Origin: Marinobacterium sp. LSUCC0821
GTDB lineage: Bacteria > Pseudomonadota > Gammaproteobacteria > Pseudomonadales > Balneatricaceae
NCBI RefSeq assembly: GCF_012848475.1
Contig: NZ_CP051666.1
Span: 1,139,501-1,203,500, forward strand
Direction: 5' to 3'
Length of the DNA stretch: 64,000 nucleotides
A model generated the notes under the pieces. It did not search any database. It saw only the letters and a list, made by a program, of their open reading frames with translations, and was not told the origin of the DNA. Position numbers and translations under genes: made by a program. Positions 29,812 through 39,758 of this stretch are shown one piece after another. The stretch's first letter is position 1. Each line of letters begins with the position of its first letter.

Positions 29812-30581
29812 CTTCTATTTCGCCTAACGCCTGTCGATGTAGCTTTGGATTCTATCACTCTCAACGGCTCAAGTAGACGACGATTCCACACTGGACGCAG
29901 TGGCGTCATGCCAGCCACATCTTTACGCGCAGTCATAAGAATTAAATTACCTGTCGATAGAGGGATAGGTTTAATCAGTGTCTTCAAAAAATTGAAACGG
30001 CCACGCCAGCGACTGTTTTCGATAGGATAGATGTAGCTATCAGAGTGGATATTCATTGATGTTAATTGCAGCAGTTTGAACCAGTCAGTCAAACGACTGG
30101 CGCCCAAAAGACGCCCAGACCAAGGAGCTGCAATCGCTCGCTTAAACTTACTATGCAAACCAAACAGACTGACTGGATTGAAACCCAGAAGAATTAAGTG
30201 GCCACCCGGTCTTAATACTCGAGCAGCCTCACGCAGTACCTGATGCGGATCCTCTGAAAACTCTAACGCGTGATGCAGCACCAGTATATCGATAACAGCA
30301 GATTGCACAGGTAGCTCTTCTGGCGTTGCTATCAGCGAATTCTCCTCCATTCCCAACTCTAATTTGGGCGCGACCATCACCCCATGACGAGCGCGGGCAG
30401 AATCACAGAACCATTGGCGACCATCCAGGGTCACCTGAAGAAGACGATTCCCCTGTACATTAAGCAAGGCGCGCTCAATCATCCTGCGTTCGGTAGCTAG
30501 AAGAGATTGGCCCAGCTCAGTGTCGTACCAAGCCTGAAGTGCACTCGCTGGGTCTTTAGATTCAATGGAGTCGAATACCAT
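29808..30581 (-). CDS. SAM-dependent methyltransferase (YafS-like)
   Basis: The 257-residue protein has a Methyltransf_11-like core: [20 protein letters not shown] and [20 protein letters not shown], with a basic C-terminus. Motif I is not a perfect GxGxG. E. coli YafS and the Pseudomonas gene between gloB and rnhA occupy the same place. The substrate is unknown. It begins 76 bases from gloB, divergently, and overlaps rnhA by four bases. Confidence 0.8.
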   Translation of the reverse strand: MVFDSIESKDPASALQAWYDTELGQSLLATERRMIERALLNVQGNRLLQVTLDGRQWFCDSARARHGVMVAPKLELGMEENSLIATPEELPVQSAVIDILVLHHALEFSEDPHQVLREAARVLRPGGHLILLGFNPVSLFGLHSKFKRAIAAPWSGRLLGASRLTDWFKLLQLTSMNIHSDSYIYPIENSRWRGRFNFLKTLIKPIPLSTGNLILMTARKDVAGMTPLRPVWNRRLLEPLRVIESKATSTGVRRNRS

Positions 30582-30657
30582 TCTGCATCCTTAGATGTTC
30601 AACTTACTGATCATTCTATTGTAACCTTAGGTGATAAATCAGCCCCAGGAGCCAGAA

Positions 30658-31431
30658 ATGTTCACAACCTCACCCCTTGCCGCTTTTGATGATAACTATA
30701 TCTGGATTCTTGAGGATCAAGAGAGTGACAAGGTTGCGGTGGTGGATCCGGGCGATGCAAAGGTCGTGCAGGCTTACCTCGCCAGAGAGAACAAAACGCT
30801 GGCGGCTATTTTGATTACACACCACCATGCCGACCATACAGGTGGTGTGAATGAATTGGTCGCACAATTTTCAGCCCCCGCTTATGGCCCCGACCACTCT
30901 CGTTTTAATGGTGTCACGCATCCACTGCACGGGGGCGACAACATTCATCTTTTCGGGACTGAACTTAAAGTACACGAGGTGCCGGCACACACACTCGACC
31001 ATATCGCTTACAGCTTCGAAGGCGAAAACCCTGGGCTATTCTGCGGCGATACCCTCTTTTTAGCTGGCTGCGGTCGACTTTTTGAAGGCGATGCTAAACA
31101 GATGCAACGAGCGATGGACATCTTCTCCAACCTGCCTGATGAGACTGCTGTGTTCTGTACACATGAATACTCACTTGCCAATTTAAAGTTTGCGCTAGCG
31201 GTAGAACCCGACAATGCGGATATCCATGAGGCTGTGCGACGTTGCACTGAACTTCGAGAGAAGAACCTTCCGACCCTGCCAAGCAGGATTAAAACTGAGA
31301 AGTTGATAAACCCCTATATGCGCACCGATATACCTACCGTGATTGCAGCAGCCAATGGCTGGAGCTCTAAAGAGAATCGCGATCGGGTCGAAGTTTTAGC
31401 GGCACTTAGAGAGTGGAAAAATAGTTTCTAA
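30658..31431 (+). CDS. gloB: Hydroxyacylglutathione hydrolase (glyoxalase II)
   Basis: GloB hydrolyses S-lactoylglutathione to lactate and glutathione, the second step of methylglyoxal removal. The 257-residue protein has FDDNYIWIL at the start, the dinuclear metal motif THHHADHTGG, AHTLDHIAY, FCGDTLFLAGCGR, and THEYSLANLKFA, and ends in the C-terminal HAGH region. The frame opens earlier, but ATG 30658 has AGGAG upstream and the family N-terminus. It is divergent from the methyltransferase-rnhA-dnaQ operon. Confidence 0.95.
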   Translation: MFTTSPLAAFDDNYIWILEDQESDKVAVVDPGDAKVVQAYLARENKTLAAILITHHHADHTGGVNELVAQFSAPAYGPDHSRFNGVTHPLHGGDNIHLFGTELKVHEVPAHTLDHIAYSFEGENPGLFCGDTLFLAGCGRLFEGDAKQMQRAMDIFSNLPDETAVFCTHEYSLANLKFALAVEPDNADIHEAVRRCTELREKNLPTLPSRIKTEKLINPYMRTDIPTVIAAANGWSSKENRDRVEVLAALREWKNSF

Positions 31432-31469
31432 TCGTCGCCAAGATATTCCTTAACAGAATATGAATAAAA

Positions 31470-31524
31470 TTGACCCATGCCCCCCAAATCGGTAGACTTC
31501 TGCCATCTTAAAATAGAGATGGCA
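31470..31524 (+). promoter_or_regulatory. Candidate mltD promoter with inverted repeat at the start site
   Basis: TTGACC (31470-31475, 5 of 6) and TAGACT (31493-31498, 4 of 6) are 17 bases apart. A perfect 8-bp inverted repeat, TGCCATCT (31501-31508) / AGATGGCA (31517-31524) with an 8-base spacer, spans the expected start site, 20 bases before the mltD ATG. It could be an operator or an mRNA leader hairpin. Confidence 0.45.
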
Positions 31525-31544
31525 CAACTGTCACAAAGTACCCA

Positions 31545-33137
31545 ATGGCAAACTTCAAATCGACAATTCTGGTAGGCGTTGCAGCACTCGTGCTAGCTGG
31601 CTGTCAAACCGCCCCACAAAACCAGAACGCAAGTCGTGCAGTAAATGTTGAAGAGTCTGAGCCGGTACTTGTAAAGCGCTCGATTCCAAAGGTCGAAACC
31701 AAATGGGAAGAGGCGCCTCTTAAATCGGTTTTATTGGAGCTCGAAAAAGATCCTAAACGTGCCGACCTATGGGAGATGACTCGTGAGCACATGAGTTTCG
31801 ACCCACACCTAGATAACACTCTCGTTAAGAACCACATTGAGTGGTACGCCTCTCACGACAAATACTTAAACCGCCTTACCGGTCGCGCATCTCGATACTA
31901 CTACTACGTTTTGCATGAGGTGATTAAGCGCGGCATGCCTTCAGAGATCGCCCTGATTCCTGCGATTGAAAGTTCATACGATCCATTTGCAAAGTCGCCA
32001 GCTAAAGCTTCAGGTGCTTGGCAGTTTATGCCTGCGACGGGTGATCATTTCGGTCTAAAGCGCAACTGGTGGTACGACGGTCGTCGCGACATCATCGCCT
32101 CTACCGATGCAGCACTCAATTACCTGCAGTACCTGCATGACTATTTTGATGGCGATTGGCTACTTGCCGTTGCGGCCTACAATGCTGGTGAGGGCACTGT
32201 TGGACGGGCCGTTAAGCGCAATAAGAAGGCAGGTAAACCTACCGACTTCTGGAATTTAAAACTTCCACGCGAAACTCGTCACTATGTTCCGAAATTGCTG
32301 GCGATCTCTGAGATTTTCCGCAATCCAAACAGTTACGGATTAGAGTTTGCACCACTGGCAGATAAACCCTACTTTGAGATTGTAGATATTGAGAGCCAAA
32401 TTGATCTGTCGCGTGCAGCTGAGCTTAGTGGCGTTGATATTGATGAGATCTACAAACTTAATGCCGGATTCTCGCAGTGGGCGACAGATCCAGAAGGTCC
32501 TCACCAACTGCTAGTCCCAGTTGAAAGTGCAGCAAAATTCAAAGTAGAACTTGCAGCACTAGAACCAAGTGAACGTATTAGCTGGGCTCGTTACGAAGTT
32601 AAATCGGGTGATAGCCTATCGGTGATTGCTAAGCGCTTTAACACCAATATCAACACCATTCAGACATCAAACAATTTGAAGGGCTCGTTCATTAAGATCG
32701 GCCAATCTCTGCTAATCCCTTCTGCTCTGGTTGATGCATCGCAGTACACATTAAGCTCAGTGCAACGTCGTGATAAACGTCTGACGGCTGCTGCACCATC
32801 TGGCAAACAGAAAGTTATTCACACCATCGCAGCTGGCGATTCCCTTTGGGCACTTTCTAAGCGTTACGATGTTTCAACCAAGTCGATTGCGCGCTGGAAC
32901 AACATGGGTACCAAGAGCACGCTGAAAATTGGTGACAAGTTGGCTATTTTCATTGAGTCGCAGACACCAACTTCAGCCAGCGAGTACCTAGTTCGAAAAG
33001 GTGACAACCTCAGTCTGATAGCACAGCGATTAAACGTCAGTGTCGAAGAGCTGCTGAAGTGGAATGATCTGACCGTTGATTCACTGCTAATGCCAGGCCA
33101 GCAACTTAAAATTGCGCCTAAACCAGAGCAGGGTTAA
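31545..33137 (+). CDS. mltD: Membrane-bound lytic murein transglycosylase D
   Basis: MltD is an outer-membrane lipoprotein that cleaves peptidoglycan. The 530-residue product has a lipobox (LVLAGC, C19), an SLT domain with the catalytic glutamate in LIPAIESSYDPFAKSP and AWQFMPATG and AAYNAGEGTV. Three C-terminal LysM repeats follow (SGDSLSVIAKRFN, AGDSLWALSKRYD, KGDNLSLIAQRLN). E. coli MltD has fewer LysM copies. It follows gloB as in other gammaproteobacteria, and its stop overlaps the start of a small membrane protein gene. Confidence 0.94.
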   Translation: MANFKSTILVGVAALVLAGCQTAPQNQNASRAVNVEESEPVLVKRSIPKVETKWEEAPLKSVLLELEKDPKRADLWEMTREHMSFDPHLDNTLVKNHIEWYASHDKYLNRLTGRASRYYYYVLHEVIKRGMPSEIALIPAIESSYDPFAKSPAKASGAWQFMPATGDHFGLKRNWWYDGRRDIIASTDAALNYLQYLHDYFDGDWLLAVAAYNAGEGTVGRAVKRNKKAGKPTDFWNLKLPRETRHYVPKLLAISEIFRNPNSYGLEFAPLADKPYFEIVDIESQIDLSRAAELSGVDIDEIYKLNAGFSQWATDPEGPHQLLVPVESAAKFKVELAALEPSERISWARYEVKSGDSLSVIAKRFNTNINTIQTSNNLKGSFIKIGQSLLIPSALVDASQYTLSSVQRRDKRLTAAAPSGKQKVIHTIAAGDSLWALSKRYDVSTKSIARWNNMGTKSTLKIGDKLAIFIESQTPTSASEYLVRKGDNLSLIAQRLNVSVEELLKWNDLTVDSLLMPGQQLKIAPKPEQG

Positions 33138-33376
33138 TGGACACTCTCGGCATCGCCATAATTGTAATATCTGTTCTTTTAGCAGTTATCTTTAAGGTGG
33201 TGATTCTGAATCGTATACATCAGTGGATGGATAACGATCTCATTAATAGCCTTTCTGAAGGCGACTCTGCGCTTAAAGCTAAGCTAACCTCCCTAAACAA
33301 CGCTCTAGCCTCACAAAAAGTTAAACGCAACGCGCGTCATCAGCAGCTCGAACAAGCAGCTAAAGAGCACAACTAA
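33137..33376 (+). CDS. Small membrane protein coupled to mltD, unknown
   Basis: The 79-residue protein has one N-terminal transmembrane span (TLGIAIIVISVLLAVIFKVVI) followed by a charged, helical tail that may form a coiled coil. The ATG shares bases with the mltD TAA (TAATG), so it is probably translated with mltD. I do not recognise the family. A role beside the lytic transglycosylase or the yej operon that follows is possible but unproven. Confidence 0.6.
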   Translation: MDTLGIAIIVISVLLAVIFKVVILNRIHQWMDNDLINSLSEGDSALKAKLTSLNNALASQKVKRNARHQQLEQAAKEHN

Positions 33377-33480
33377 TTCAATACGTTGCTGCAAAAGTGG
33401 TTGAAATTTTTAGCCCACTCCCCCATCTTTCTTTATTAAAGAACTATGTCTCGACGTCAGAGACTGAATGGGAGATTGAT

Positions 33481-35268
33481 GTGATTCGCAAAACCCTTAC
33501 GTTAGTTGTTACCACAGCCCTTCTATTCTCGAACACGCTGCTTGCACAAGAGATTCCAGCGAGTCATGGCATTGCAATGCATGTTGACCTAAAGTACCCA
33601 GCGACCTTCAGTCACTTTGAATACGTCAATCCCGATGCACCCAAAGGTGGAACGCTTCGCCAAGCGGTAGTTGGAACCTTTGATAGCTTCAACCCTTTTA
33701 TCATTAAAGGAAGCTCTGCAGATGGTATCGGCTTAACCTTTGACACATTAATGACTCGCTCACTCGACGAGCCATTTACTCAGTATGGGCTTATCGCACA
33801 ATCCGTTCGTATGCCAGAGTCACGACGCTGGGTAGAGTTTGATCTGCGCCCTGAAGCGAAATTTTCAGATGGCTCGTCTATCACCGCTACCGATGTCGTG
33901 GAGACATTTAGACTCTTGCGTGAGGAGGGCTCTCCCTTCTACAAAGCGTATTACCAAGATATCTCAAAGATTGAAGCACTATCAGAGACCAGCGTTCGTT
34001 TCGAGTTTGGTGAAACCGAGAATCGCGAGCTCCCCTTGATTATTGGCGAAGTCCCTATTCTCTCGGCAAGTTATTGGCGCGATAAGGAGTTCTCTAAACC
34101 CTCTTTAGAGCCAATGCTTGGATCTGGACCCTACACTGTAGGCAGCTTCGAAGCGGGCCGTTCTATCACTTATGTTCGAAATGATTCTTATTGGGGCCGT
34201 GATCTTGCAGTGAATCGTGGTCGTTTTAATTTCGACCAGATGCAGTTCGATTACTACCGTGACGGTACTGTAGCACTTGAGGCGTTCAAGGCGGGTCAAT
34301 TTGATTTTCGCGAGGAGAACTCCTCAAAAAATTGGGCAACTGCTTATACAGGACCAGCTCTAGAAGATGGCCGCATCAAGCGTGAGTTGGTTAAAGATGC
34401 AAACCCTGCGGGGATGCAGGCTTTTGTGATGAACTCGCGCCGCGCTCAATTCAGTGACAAAACCGTGCGTGAAGCGATCGCCTATGGATTTGATTTTGAG
34501 TGGACCAATGCCAACCTCTTCTATGATGCTTACACTCGCAGTCATAGCTACTTCTCTAACTCAGAGATGGCAGCCACTGGGCTACCATCCGAGAAAGAGC
34601 TTGCGATACTTGAGCCCCTTAGAGGCCAGATACCTGATGAGGTATTTACAAAGGTCTATAAAGCACCAACAACCAAGGGTGACGGTCGTAACCGTAACGA
34701 GCTTCGCACAGCACTTAAACTTCTTAACAGTGCCGGCTGGAACCTAAAAGATGGAAAGCTAATCAACAATGCAGGTGAGCAGTTCAAATTTGAAATCCTG
34801 CTAGTACAGAAGGATTTTGAGCGCGTAGTCGCGCCGTTTATCAAGAACCTTGAGAAGCTGGGTATGAGTGTCAGCATTCGAATCGTCGACGTTTCACAGT
34901 ACATCAACCGTCTTCGCAGCTATGATTTCGATATGGTTGTCGGTAGTTTTGGTCAAAGCAGCTCACCCGGCAACGAACAGAGAGAGTTTTGGGGAAGTGA
35001 AGCCGCTCAGCAGGAGGGGAGCCGAAATATCATCGGTATTCAGGACCCTGCTATCGACAAACTCATTGAAGCCCTGATTCAGGCGCCCAACAGAGAGCAA
35101 CTAGTGCTGCATGCTAGAGCGTTGGATCGCGTGCTGCAGTGGAATCACTTTGTTGTACCACAATTCCACATCGGTTCACACCGCATCGCCTATTGGGATA
35201 AGTTTGGTTTCCCCGAAGTGCGACCAACTTACTCACTGGGTATCGATACCTGGTGGTCAAAGAAGTAG
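33481..35268 (+). CDS. yejA: Peptide ABC transporter substrate-binding protein (YejA)
   Basis: YejA is the periplasmic binding protein of the YejABEF peptide importer, which in E. coli also takes up microcin C. The 595-residue product has a signal peptide (RKTLTLVVTTALLFSNTLLA) and SBP_bac_5 features (YVNPDAPKGG, WVEFDLRPEAKFSDG, AIAYGFDFEW). The frame starts earlier, but the GTG at 33481 has GGGAG six bases upstream and opens a proper signal peptide. It leads the yejABEF operon. Confidence 0.92.
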   Translation: MIRKTLTLVVTTALLFSNTLLAQEIPASHGIAMHVDLKYPATFSHFEYVNPDAPKGGTLRQAVVGTFDSFNPFIIKGSSADGIGLTFDTLMTRSLDEPFTQYGLIAQSVRMPESRRWVEFDLRPEAKFSDGSSITATDVVETFRLLREEGSPFYKAYYQDISKIEALSETSVRFEFGETENRELPLIIGEVPILSASYWRDKEFSKPSLEPMLGSGPYTVGSFEAGRSITYVRNDSYWGRDLAVNRGRFNFDQMQFDYYRDGTVALEAFKAGQFDFREENSSKNWATAYTGPALEDGRIKRELVKDANPAGMQAFVMNSRRAQFSDKTVREAIAYGFDFEWTNANLFYDAYTRSHSYFSNSEMAATGLPSEKELAILEPLRGQIPDEVFTKVYKAPTTKGDGRNRNELRTALKLLNSAGWNLKDGKLINNAGEQFKFEILLVQKDFERVVAPFIKNLEKLGMSVSIRIVDVSQYINRLRSYDFDMVVGSFGQSSSPGNEQREFWGSEAAQQEGSRNIIGIQDPAIDKLIEALIQAPNREQLVLHARALDRVLQWNHFVVPQFHIGSHRIAYWDKFGFPEVRPTYSLGIDTWWSKK

Positions 35269-35278
35269 TAACTAGCGC

Positions 35279-36370
35279 ATGGCTGCCTATATTTTCAGAC
35301 GCCTGCTGTTGATGATTCCGACGCTGTTCGGAATCCTGCTGCTCAACTTTTTAATCATTCAGCTCGCTCCTGGCGGACCTGTCGAGCAAGCACTTGCCCA
35401 CATGCAGGGCTTTGCCGTTGATGCGACCAGCCGTATCGGCTCGGGTGAGCGCAGTGATATCAGTGCCGACAGCAGCAGTGGTGACTCAAAATATCGTGGT
35501 GGTCAGGGCATGGATCCTGCACTTGTTGCGGAAATTGAACAGCTCTATGGTTTTGACAAACCACCTCACGAGCGCTTCTTCAAAATGGTAGGGGACTATC
35601 TTCGTTTCGATTTTGGGCGCAGTTTTTTTAGTGACAAACCAGTGGTCGACCTAATTATTGAGAAGATGCCAGTCTCAATCTCCCTAGGCTTATGGACCAC
35701 GCTGATCACCTATCTTGTCTCTATACCTCTAGGGATACGAAAAGCGGTTAATGATGGCTCCTCCTTCGATATCTGGAGTTCCAGCATCATCATTATTGGC
35801 TATGCGATTCCCAACTTTCTATTCGCTATTCTTCTGATCGTACTCTTTGCCGGCGGCACCTACTTTGAGTGGTTTCCACTGCGTGGCCTCACCTCTTCCA
35901 ACTTTGAAGAGCTGACCCTGCTTGAAAAGATTGGAGACTACTTCTGGCATCTAGCTCTACCGATTGTTGCTTCGGTCATCTCGAGTTTTGCAACGCTCAC
36001 CATGCTGACTAAAAACGCTTTTCTCGATGAGATTCACAAGCAGTATGTCCTGACTGCACGAGCTAAAGGGCTAACTGAGAAGAAGGTACTCTATGGGCAT
36101 GTCTTTCGAAATGCGATGCTGCTCATCATTGCCGGCATGCCTGCAGCGTTGATTGGCATTTTCTTTACCGGTTCGATGCTTATAGAGGTGATATTTTCAC
36201 TCGATGGACTGGGGCTACTCGGCTATGAAGCGGTCATTAATCGCGACTACCCAGTCATCTTTGGTACCCTCTATATTTTTACCTTAGTGGGTTTGGTACT
36301 GAAACTTGTTTCAGATGTCACCTACACCCTGGTCGACCCGCGTATCGATTTTGAGAGTCGGGAGGGGTAG
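35279..36370 (+). CDS. yejB: Peptide ABC transporter permease (YejB)
   Basis: This is an inner-membrane permease of the peptide importer. The 363-residue protein begins [20 protein letters not shown] and has the PGGPVE motif, about six spans, and the EAA-like loop [23 protein letters not shown] long hydrophilic segment (about residues 47-80) lies after the first span, as in other YejB proteins. It lies ten bases after yejA and abuts yejE. Confidence 0.94.
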   Translation: MAAYIFRRLLLMIPTLFGILLLNFLIIQLAPGGPVEQALAHMQGFAVDATSRIGSGERSDISADSSSGDSKYRGGQGMDPALVAEIEQLYGFDKPPHERFFKMVGDYLRFDFGRSFFSDKPVVDLIIEKMPVSISLGLWTTLITYLVSIPLGIRKAVNDGSSFDIWSSSIIIIGYAIPNFLFAILLIVLFAGGTYFEWFPLRGLTSSNFEELTLLEKIGDYFWHLALPIVASVISSFATLTMLTKNAFLDEIHKQYVLTARAKGLTEKKVLYGHVFRNAMLLIIAGMPAALIGIFFTGSMLIEVIFSLDGLGLLGYEAVINRDYPVIFGTLYIFTLVGLVLKLVSDVTYTLVDPRIDFESREG

Positions 36371-37390
36371 ATGAGTTCAGTCGTCACGCAGCGACGTATA
36401 GCCCGTTTCAAATCAAACAAGCGCGCTTACCTATCACTATGGATATTTGGCGTTCTGTTTATCCTTTCACTTTTTGCTGAACTCATAGCGAATGACAAAC
36501 CTCTGATCATTAAGAGCGATCAGGGCATCTTCTGGCCAACTTTTTTTGAGTATACCGAAACCGATTTCGGGGGTGATTTTGATGCGCCAGCTGATTATCG
36601 AGATCCCTACTTTCAAGAGCTAATCAGCGAGCATAACGGCTGGGCAGTTTGGCCCATCATCCGATTTAGTTATGACACCATTAATTACGATTTAGAGCAG
36701 CCCGCCCCCTCCCCACCAACAATGACAAATTGGCTGGGCACCGATGATCAAGGACGTGATGTCACTGCGAGGCTGATATATGGATTTAGACTCTCGGTTC
36801 TTTTCGCCACTATCTTGACCCTTGCAAGCTCAGTTATCGGTGTTGCAGCGGGTGCTCTGCAGGGCTATTACGGCGGCAAGCTTGATCTTATTTTCCAACG
36901 ATTTATTGAGATCTGGTCTGGCCTGCCGGTGCTATTTCTACTGATCATTCTGGCCAGTTTAGTTGAGCCAAACTTCTGGTGGTTGCTCGTCATCATGCTG
37001 CTCTTCTCATGGATGAATCTCGTAGATGTGGTACGTGCAGAGTTTCTTCGAGCTCGCAATCTTGAGTATGTGCGTGCTGCTAGGGCTCTAGGCCAACCCA
37101 ATCTTGTAATCATGTACCGCCATGTTCTGCCTAACGCTATGGTAGCGACACTGACCTTTATGCCGTTCATCTTCAACGGCTCCTTAGTGACATTAACAGC
37201 ACTCGATTTTCTTGGATTTGGCCTACCGCCTGGCTCGTCCTCCTTAGGTGAGTTGGTCGCCCAAGGTAAAGAGAATCTCCACGCTCCCTGGCTGGGAATG
37301 ACTGCCTTCTTCTCACTATCGATCATGCTGACACTTCTCATTTTCATTGGCGAGGGTGTGCGTGATGCCTTCGACCCGAGGAGAGTGTGA
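36371..37390 (+). CDS. yejE: Peptide ABC transporter permease (YejE)
   Basis: This is the second permease of the Yej importer. The 339-residue protein has an N-terminal span (LSLWIFGVLFILSLFAELIA), a long periplasmic loop with WPTFFEYTETDFGGDF, and the DPP-type permease core (LGTDDQGRDVTARLIYGFR; VRAARALGQPNLVIMYRHVLPNAM). It abuts yejB, and its TGA shares bases with the yejF ATG (TGATG). Confidence 0.94.
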   Translation: MSSVVTQRRIARFKSNKRAYLSLWIFGVLFILSLFAELIANDKPLIIKSDQGIFWPTFFEYTETDFGGDFDAPADYRDPYFQELISEHNGWAVWPIIRFSYDTINYDLEQPAPSPPTMTNWLGTDDQGRDVTARLIYGFRLSVLFATILTLASSVIGVAAGALQGYYGGKLDLIFQRFIEIWSGLPVLFLLIILASLVEPNFWWLLVIMLLFSWMNLVDVVRAEFLRARNLEYVRAARALGQPNLVIMYRHVLPNAMVATLTFMPFIFNGSLVTLTALDFLGFGLPPGSSSLGELVAQGKENLHAPWLGMTAFFSLSIMLTLLIFIGEGVRDAFDPRRV

Positions 37391-38994
37391 TGAACAAACC
37401 TCTACTCAAAGTTGAAGATCTAACAATACAGTTTGAACAGCAGAGTCCGGCAGCCGTTAATAAGATCAGTTTTGAGATCAACCGCGGCGAGTGTGTCGCT
37501 TTAGTAGGTGAGTCAGGATCCGGTAAATCTATTAGTGCGCTTTCGCTACTGGGGCTTCTTCCAAAATCTGCTGCAATCAAGAGCAGTTCTATTCAGTTCG
37601 ACGGCACTGAACTAGCAAACGCCGACGAAAGAACATTGCGGGGGCTAAGAGGTAGCCGAGTGGGATATATCTTCCAAGAGCCCATGACCTCGCTTAACCC
37701 TCTTCACACGATCGAGAAGCAGATTGCAGAAACCTTGCTGTTGCACCGAGGCATAACAGGAAAAGCGGCTCAAAATCGCACCCTGGAGCTTTTAGAGCTT
37801 GTTGGGTTACGTGATGCAGCTTCACGGCTTAAATCCTATCCGCATGAGCTATCTGGCGGCCAACGCCAGCGTGTCATGATCGCAATGGCTCTTGCTAATG
37901 AACCTGAGTTACTGATTGCTGATGAGCCAACCACTGCGCTTGATGTCACCATTCAACAGCAGATTCTTGAGCTGTTGGCAGATCTGCAAAAACGTTTAGG
38001 CATGGCGGTACTGATGATTACTCACGATCTCAATATCGTGCGCCGCTTTGCAGATCGCGTCTACGTCATGAGGTCGGGCGAAATTGTTGAAAGCAACGAA
38101 ACTCTCCAGCTCTTTGATCATGCCACCCACCCCTACACTCAGGAGCTTATCGATGCTGAACCTCAGGGTTCACCGGAGCCTATTAAAACTAACGCAAACC
38201 AATTACTAGAAGCATCTAAAATTCGTGTCTGGTTTCCAAAAACAGGCGGACTTTTTAAAACTGTTTATGACCACATCCGTGCGGTGACTGACGTTGATGT
38301 CGAGCTCAAGTGTGGGGAGACACTGGGAATTGTCGGCGAATCGGGTTCTGGCAAATCGACGCTTGCACTGGCCCTGTTGCGACTCATAAAGAGCGAAGGC
38401 GCGATAAAACTCAATGGCGCAGATATCCACCATTTCAACCAACAACAAATGCGTCCTCTTAGAAAGGATATTCAGATCGTATTCCAGGATCCATTTGGCA
38501 GTTTAAGTCCACGTATGACCATCGAGGAGATTGTCGCTGAGGGGCTGGAAGTCCAGAGTATGACAAATGCTGCAGAAAGGGAGCAGCGGGTTATTGAGGC
38601 TCTAGAAGACGTACAGATAGATCCAAGTTTCAGGGGCCGCTACCCCCATGAGTTTTCAGGTGGCCAACGGCAGCGTATCGCCATCGCACGAGCATTAGTA
38701 CTTCGCCCTCAACTCATTGTGTTGGATGAACCAACATCTGCATTGGATCGCACGATTCAGAAGCAGGTCATTGATCTATTACGCGGTTTACAGAGTAAGT
38801 ATGGTCTAAGCTATCTCTTTATCAGCCACGATTTGGCTGTCATAAAAGCGATAAGCCACCGTGTTATGGTGATGCGACAAGGTGAAGTGATAGAGAGCGG
38901 TTCAACCGAGCAAATTTTCAATTCGCCAATTTCAGCCTATACGAAAGAGTTGATTGCAGCCTCAGGGCTTGAAAAAGGGTCACTAGAACCATAA
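37390..38994 (+). CDS. yejF: Peptide ABC transporter ATPase with two nucleotide-binding domains (YejF)
   Basis: YejF powers the Yej importer with two fused ABC domains. The 534-residue product has two Walker A motifs ([12 protein letters not shown] and [12 protein letters not shown]), two signatures (LSGGQRQR and FSGGQRQR), and two Walker B regions ([13 protein letters not shown] and [13 protein letters not shown]). A GTG codon lies just upstream of the ATG at 37390; the ATG overlaps the yejE stop and is preferred. It is the last gene of the operon. Confidence 0.94.
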   Translation: MNKPLLKVEDLTIQFEQQSPAAVNKISFEINRGECVALVGESGSGKSISALSLLGLLPKSAAIKSSSIQFDGTELANADERTLRGLRGSRVGYIFQEPMTSLNPLHTIEKQIAETLLLHRGITGKAAQNRTLELLELVGLRDAASRLKSYPHELSGGQRQRVMIAMALANEPELLIADEPTTALDVTIQQQILELLADLQKRLGMAVLMITHDLNIVRRFADRVYVMRSGEIVESNETLQLFDHATHPYTQELIDAEPQGSPEPIKTNANQLLEASKIRVWFPKTGGLFKTVYDHIRAVTDVDVELKCGETLGIVGESGSGKSTLALALLRLIKSEGAIKLNGADIHHFNQQQMRPLRKDIQIVFQDPFGSLSPRMTIEEIVAEGLEVQSMTNAAEREQRVIEALEDVQIDPSFRGRYPHEFSGGQRQRIAIARALVLRPQLIVLDEPTSALDRTIQKQVIDLLRGLQSKYGLSYLFISHDLAVIKAISHRVMVMRQGEVIESGSTEQIFNSPISAYTKELIAASGLEKGSLEP

Positions 38995-39002
38995 ATAAGA
39001 AA

Positions 39003-39060
39003 AACCTATTAGGTTAGTAGAAACAATTAATTTCTACTTTCAAAATAAGCTAACTATTAT
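39003..39060 (+). promoter_or_regulatory. Candidate ahpC promoter with inverted repeats
   Basis: Two inverted repeats lie side by side: AACCTA/TAGGTT (39003-39015) and AGTAGAAA/TTTCTACT (39016-39023 and 39031-39038, 7-base spacer). A TATTAT -10 candidate follows at 39055-39060 without a good -35. That layout suits an activator-dependent promoter such as one under OxyR, but the repeats fit the OxyR consensus poorly. Confidence 0.4.
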
Positions 39061-39098
39061 GAGACTCATCTCATTAACTAACAGACGGAGATCAAACA

Positions 39099-39665
39099 AT
39101 GTCTAGCTACATCAACCAAGAAGTTAAACCTTTTAACGCTACAGCTTTCCACGCTGGCCAGTTCGTTGACGTTTCAGAAGCAGATCTGAAAGGTAAATGG
39201 TCAGTAGTTTTCTTCTACCCAGCAGACTTCACTTTCATCTGTCCAACAGAACTTGGTGACCTAGCTGACAGCTACGCTGAATTCCAGAAGATCGGTGTTG
39301 AGATCTACGCTGTATCAACTGATACTCACTTCACTCACAAAGCATGGCACGACTCTTCTGAGACTATCGGTAAGATCAACTACCCAATGGTAGGCGACCC
39401 AACTGGTCAGATCTCTCGCAACTTCGACGTAATGATCGAAGAAGCTGGTCTTGCTGAGCGCGGTACTTTCGTAATCGATCCAGAAGGTAAAATCCAGATC
39501 GTTGAGATCAACTCTGGTTCTGTCGGCCGTGACGCTTCTGAGCTTCTTCGTAAGATCAAAGCTGCTCAGTACGTAGCTGCTCACCCAGGTGAAGTATGTC
39601 CTGCTAAATGGAAAGAGGGTGCTGCAACTCTAGCTCCTTCACTAGATCTAGTTGGTAAAATCTAA
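39099..39665 (+). CDS. ahpC: Alkyl hydroperoxide reductase, peroxiredoxin subunit
   Basis: AhpC reduces hydrogen peroxide and organic peroxides. The 188-residue 2-Cys peroxiredoxin has the peroxidatic cysteine C48 ([17 protein letters not shown]) and the resolving cysteine C167 (GEVCPAKW), plus [19 protein letters not shown] precedes the ATG. The codon choice looks like that of a highly expressed gene. AhpF, its reductase, follows after a hairpin. Confidence 0.97.
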   Translation: MSSYINQEVKPFNATAFHAGQFVDVSEADLKGKWSVVFFYPADFTFICPTELGDLADSYAEFQKIGVEIYAVSTDTHFTHKAWHDSSETIGKINYPMVGDPTGQISRNFDVMIEEAGLAERGTFVIDPEGKIQIVEINSGSVGRDASELLRKIKAAQYVAAHPGEVCPAKWKEGAATLAPSLDLVGKI

Positions 39666-39680
39666 CCACTAGCTCTTCGC

Positions 39681-39704
39681 TCGAGGCTGCAATCGCAGCC
39701 TCGA
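39681..39704 (+). terminator. Hairpin between ahpC and ahpF
   Basis: TCGAGGCTGC (39681-39690) and GCAGCCTCGA (39695-39704) form a perfect 10-bp stem with an AATC loop. Only a short, mixed T stretch follows, so it is probably a partial terminator or an mRNA 3' end stabiliser that keeps ahpC above ahpF. Confidence 0.55.
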
Positions 39705-39758
39705 CACCCCTCTTTTCTCTTAAATATCCTTAGTTAAATTTTTTGCGTGAGGTCCATC

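Noticed and set aside
36868-37347. 159-codon frame antisense to yejE
   Set aside because: Shadow of the yejE coding sequence; no ribosome site or domain.
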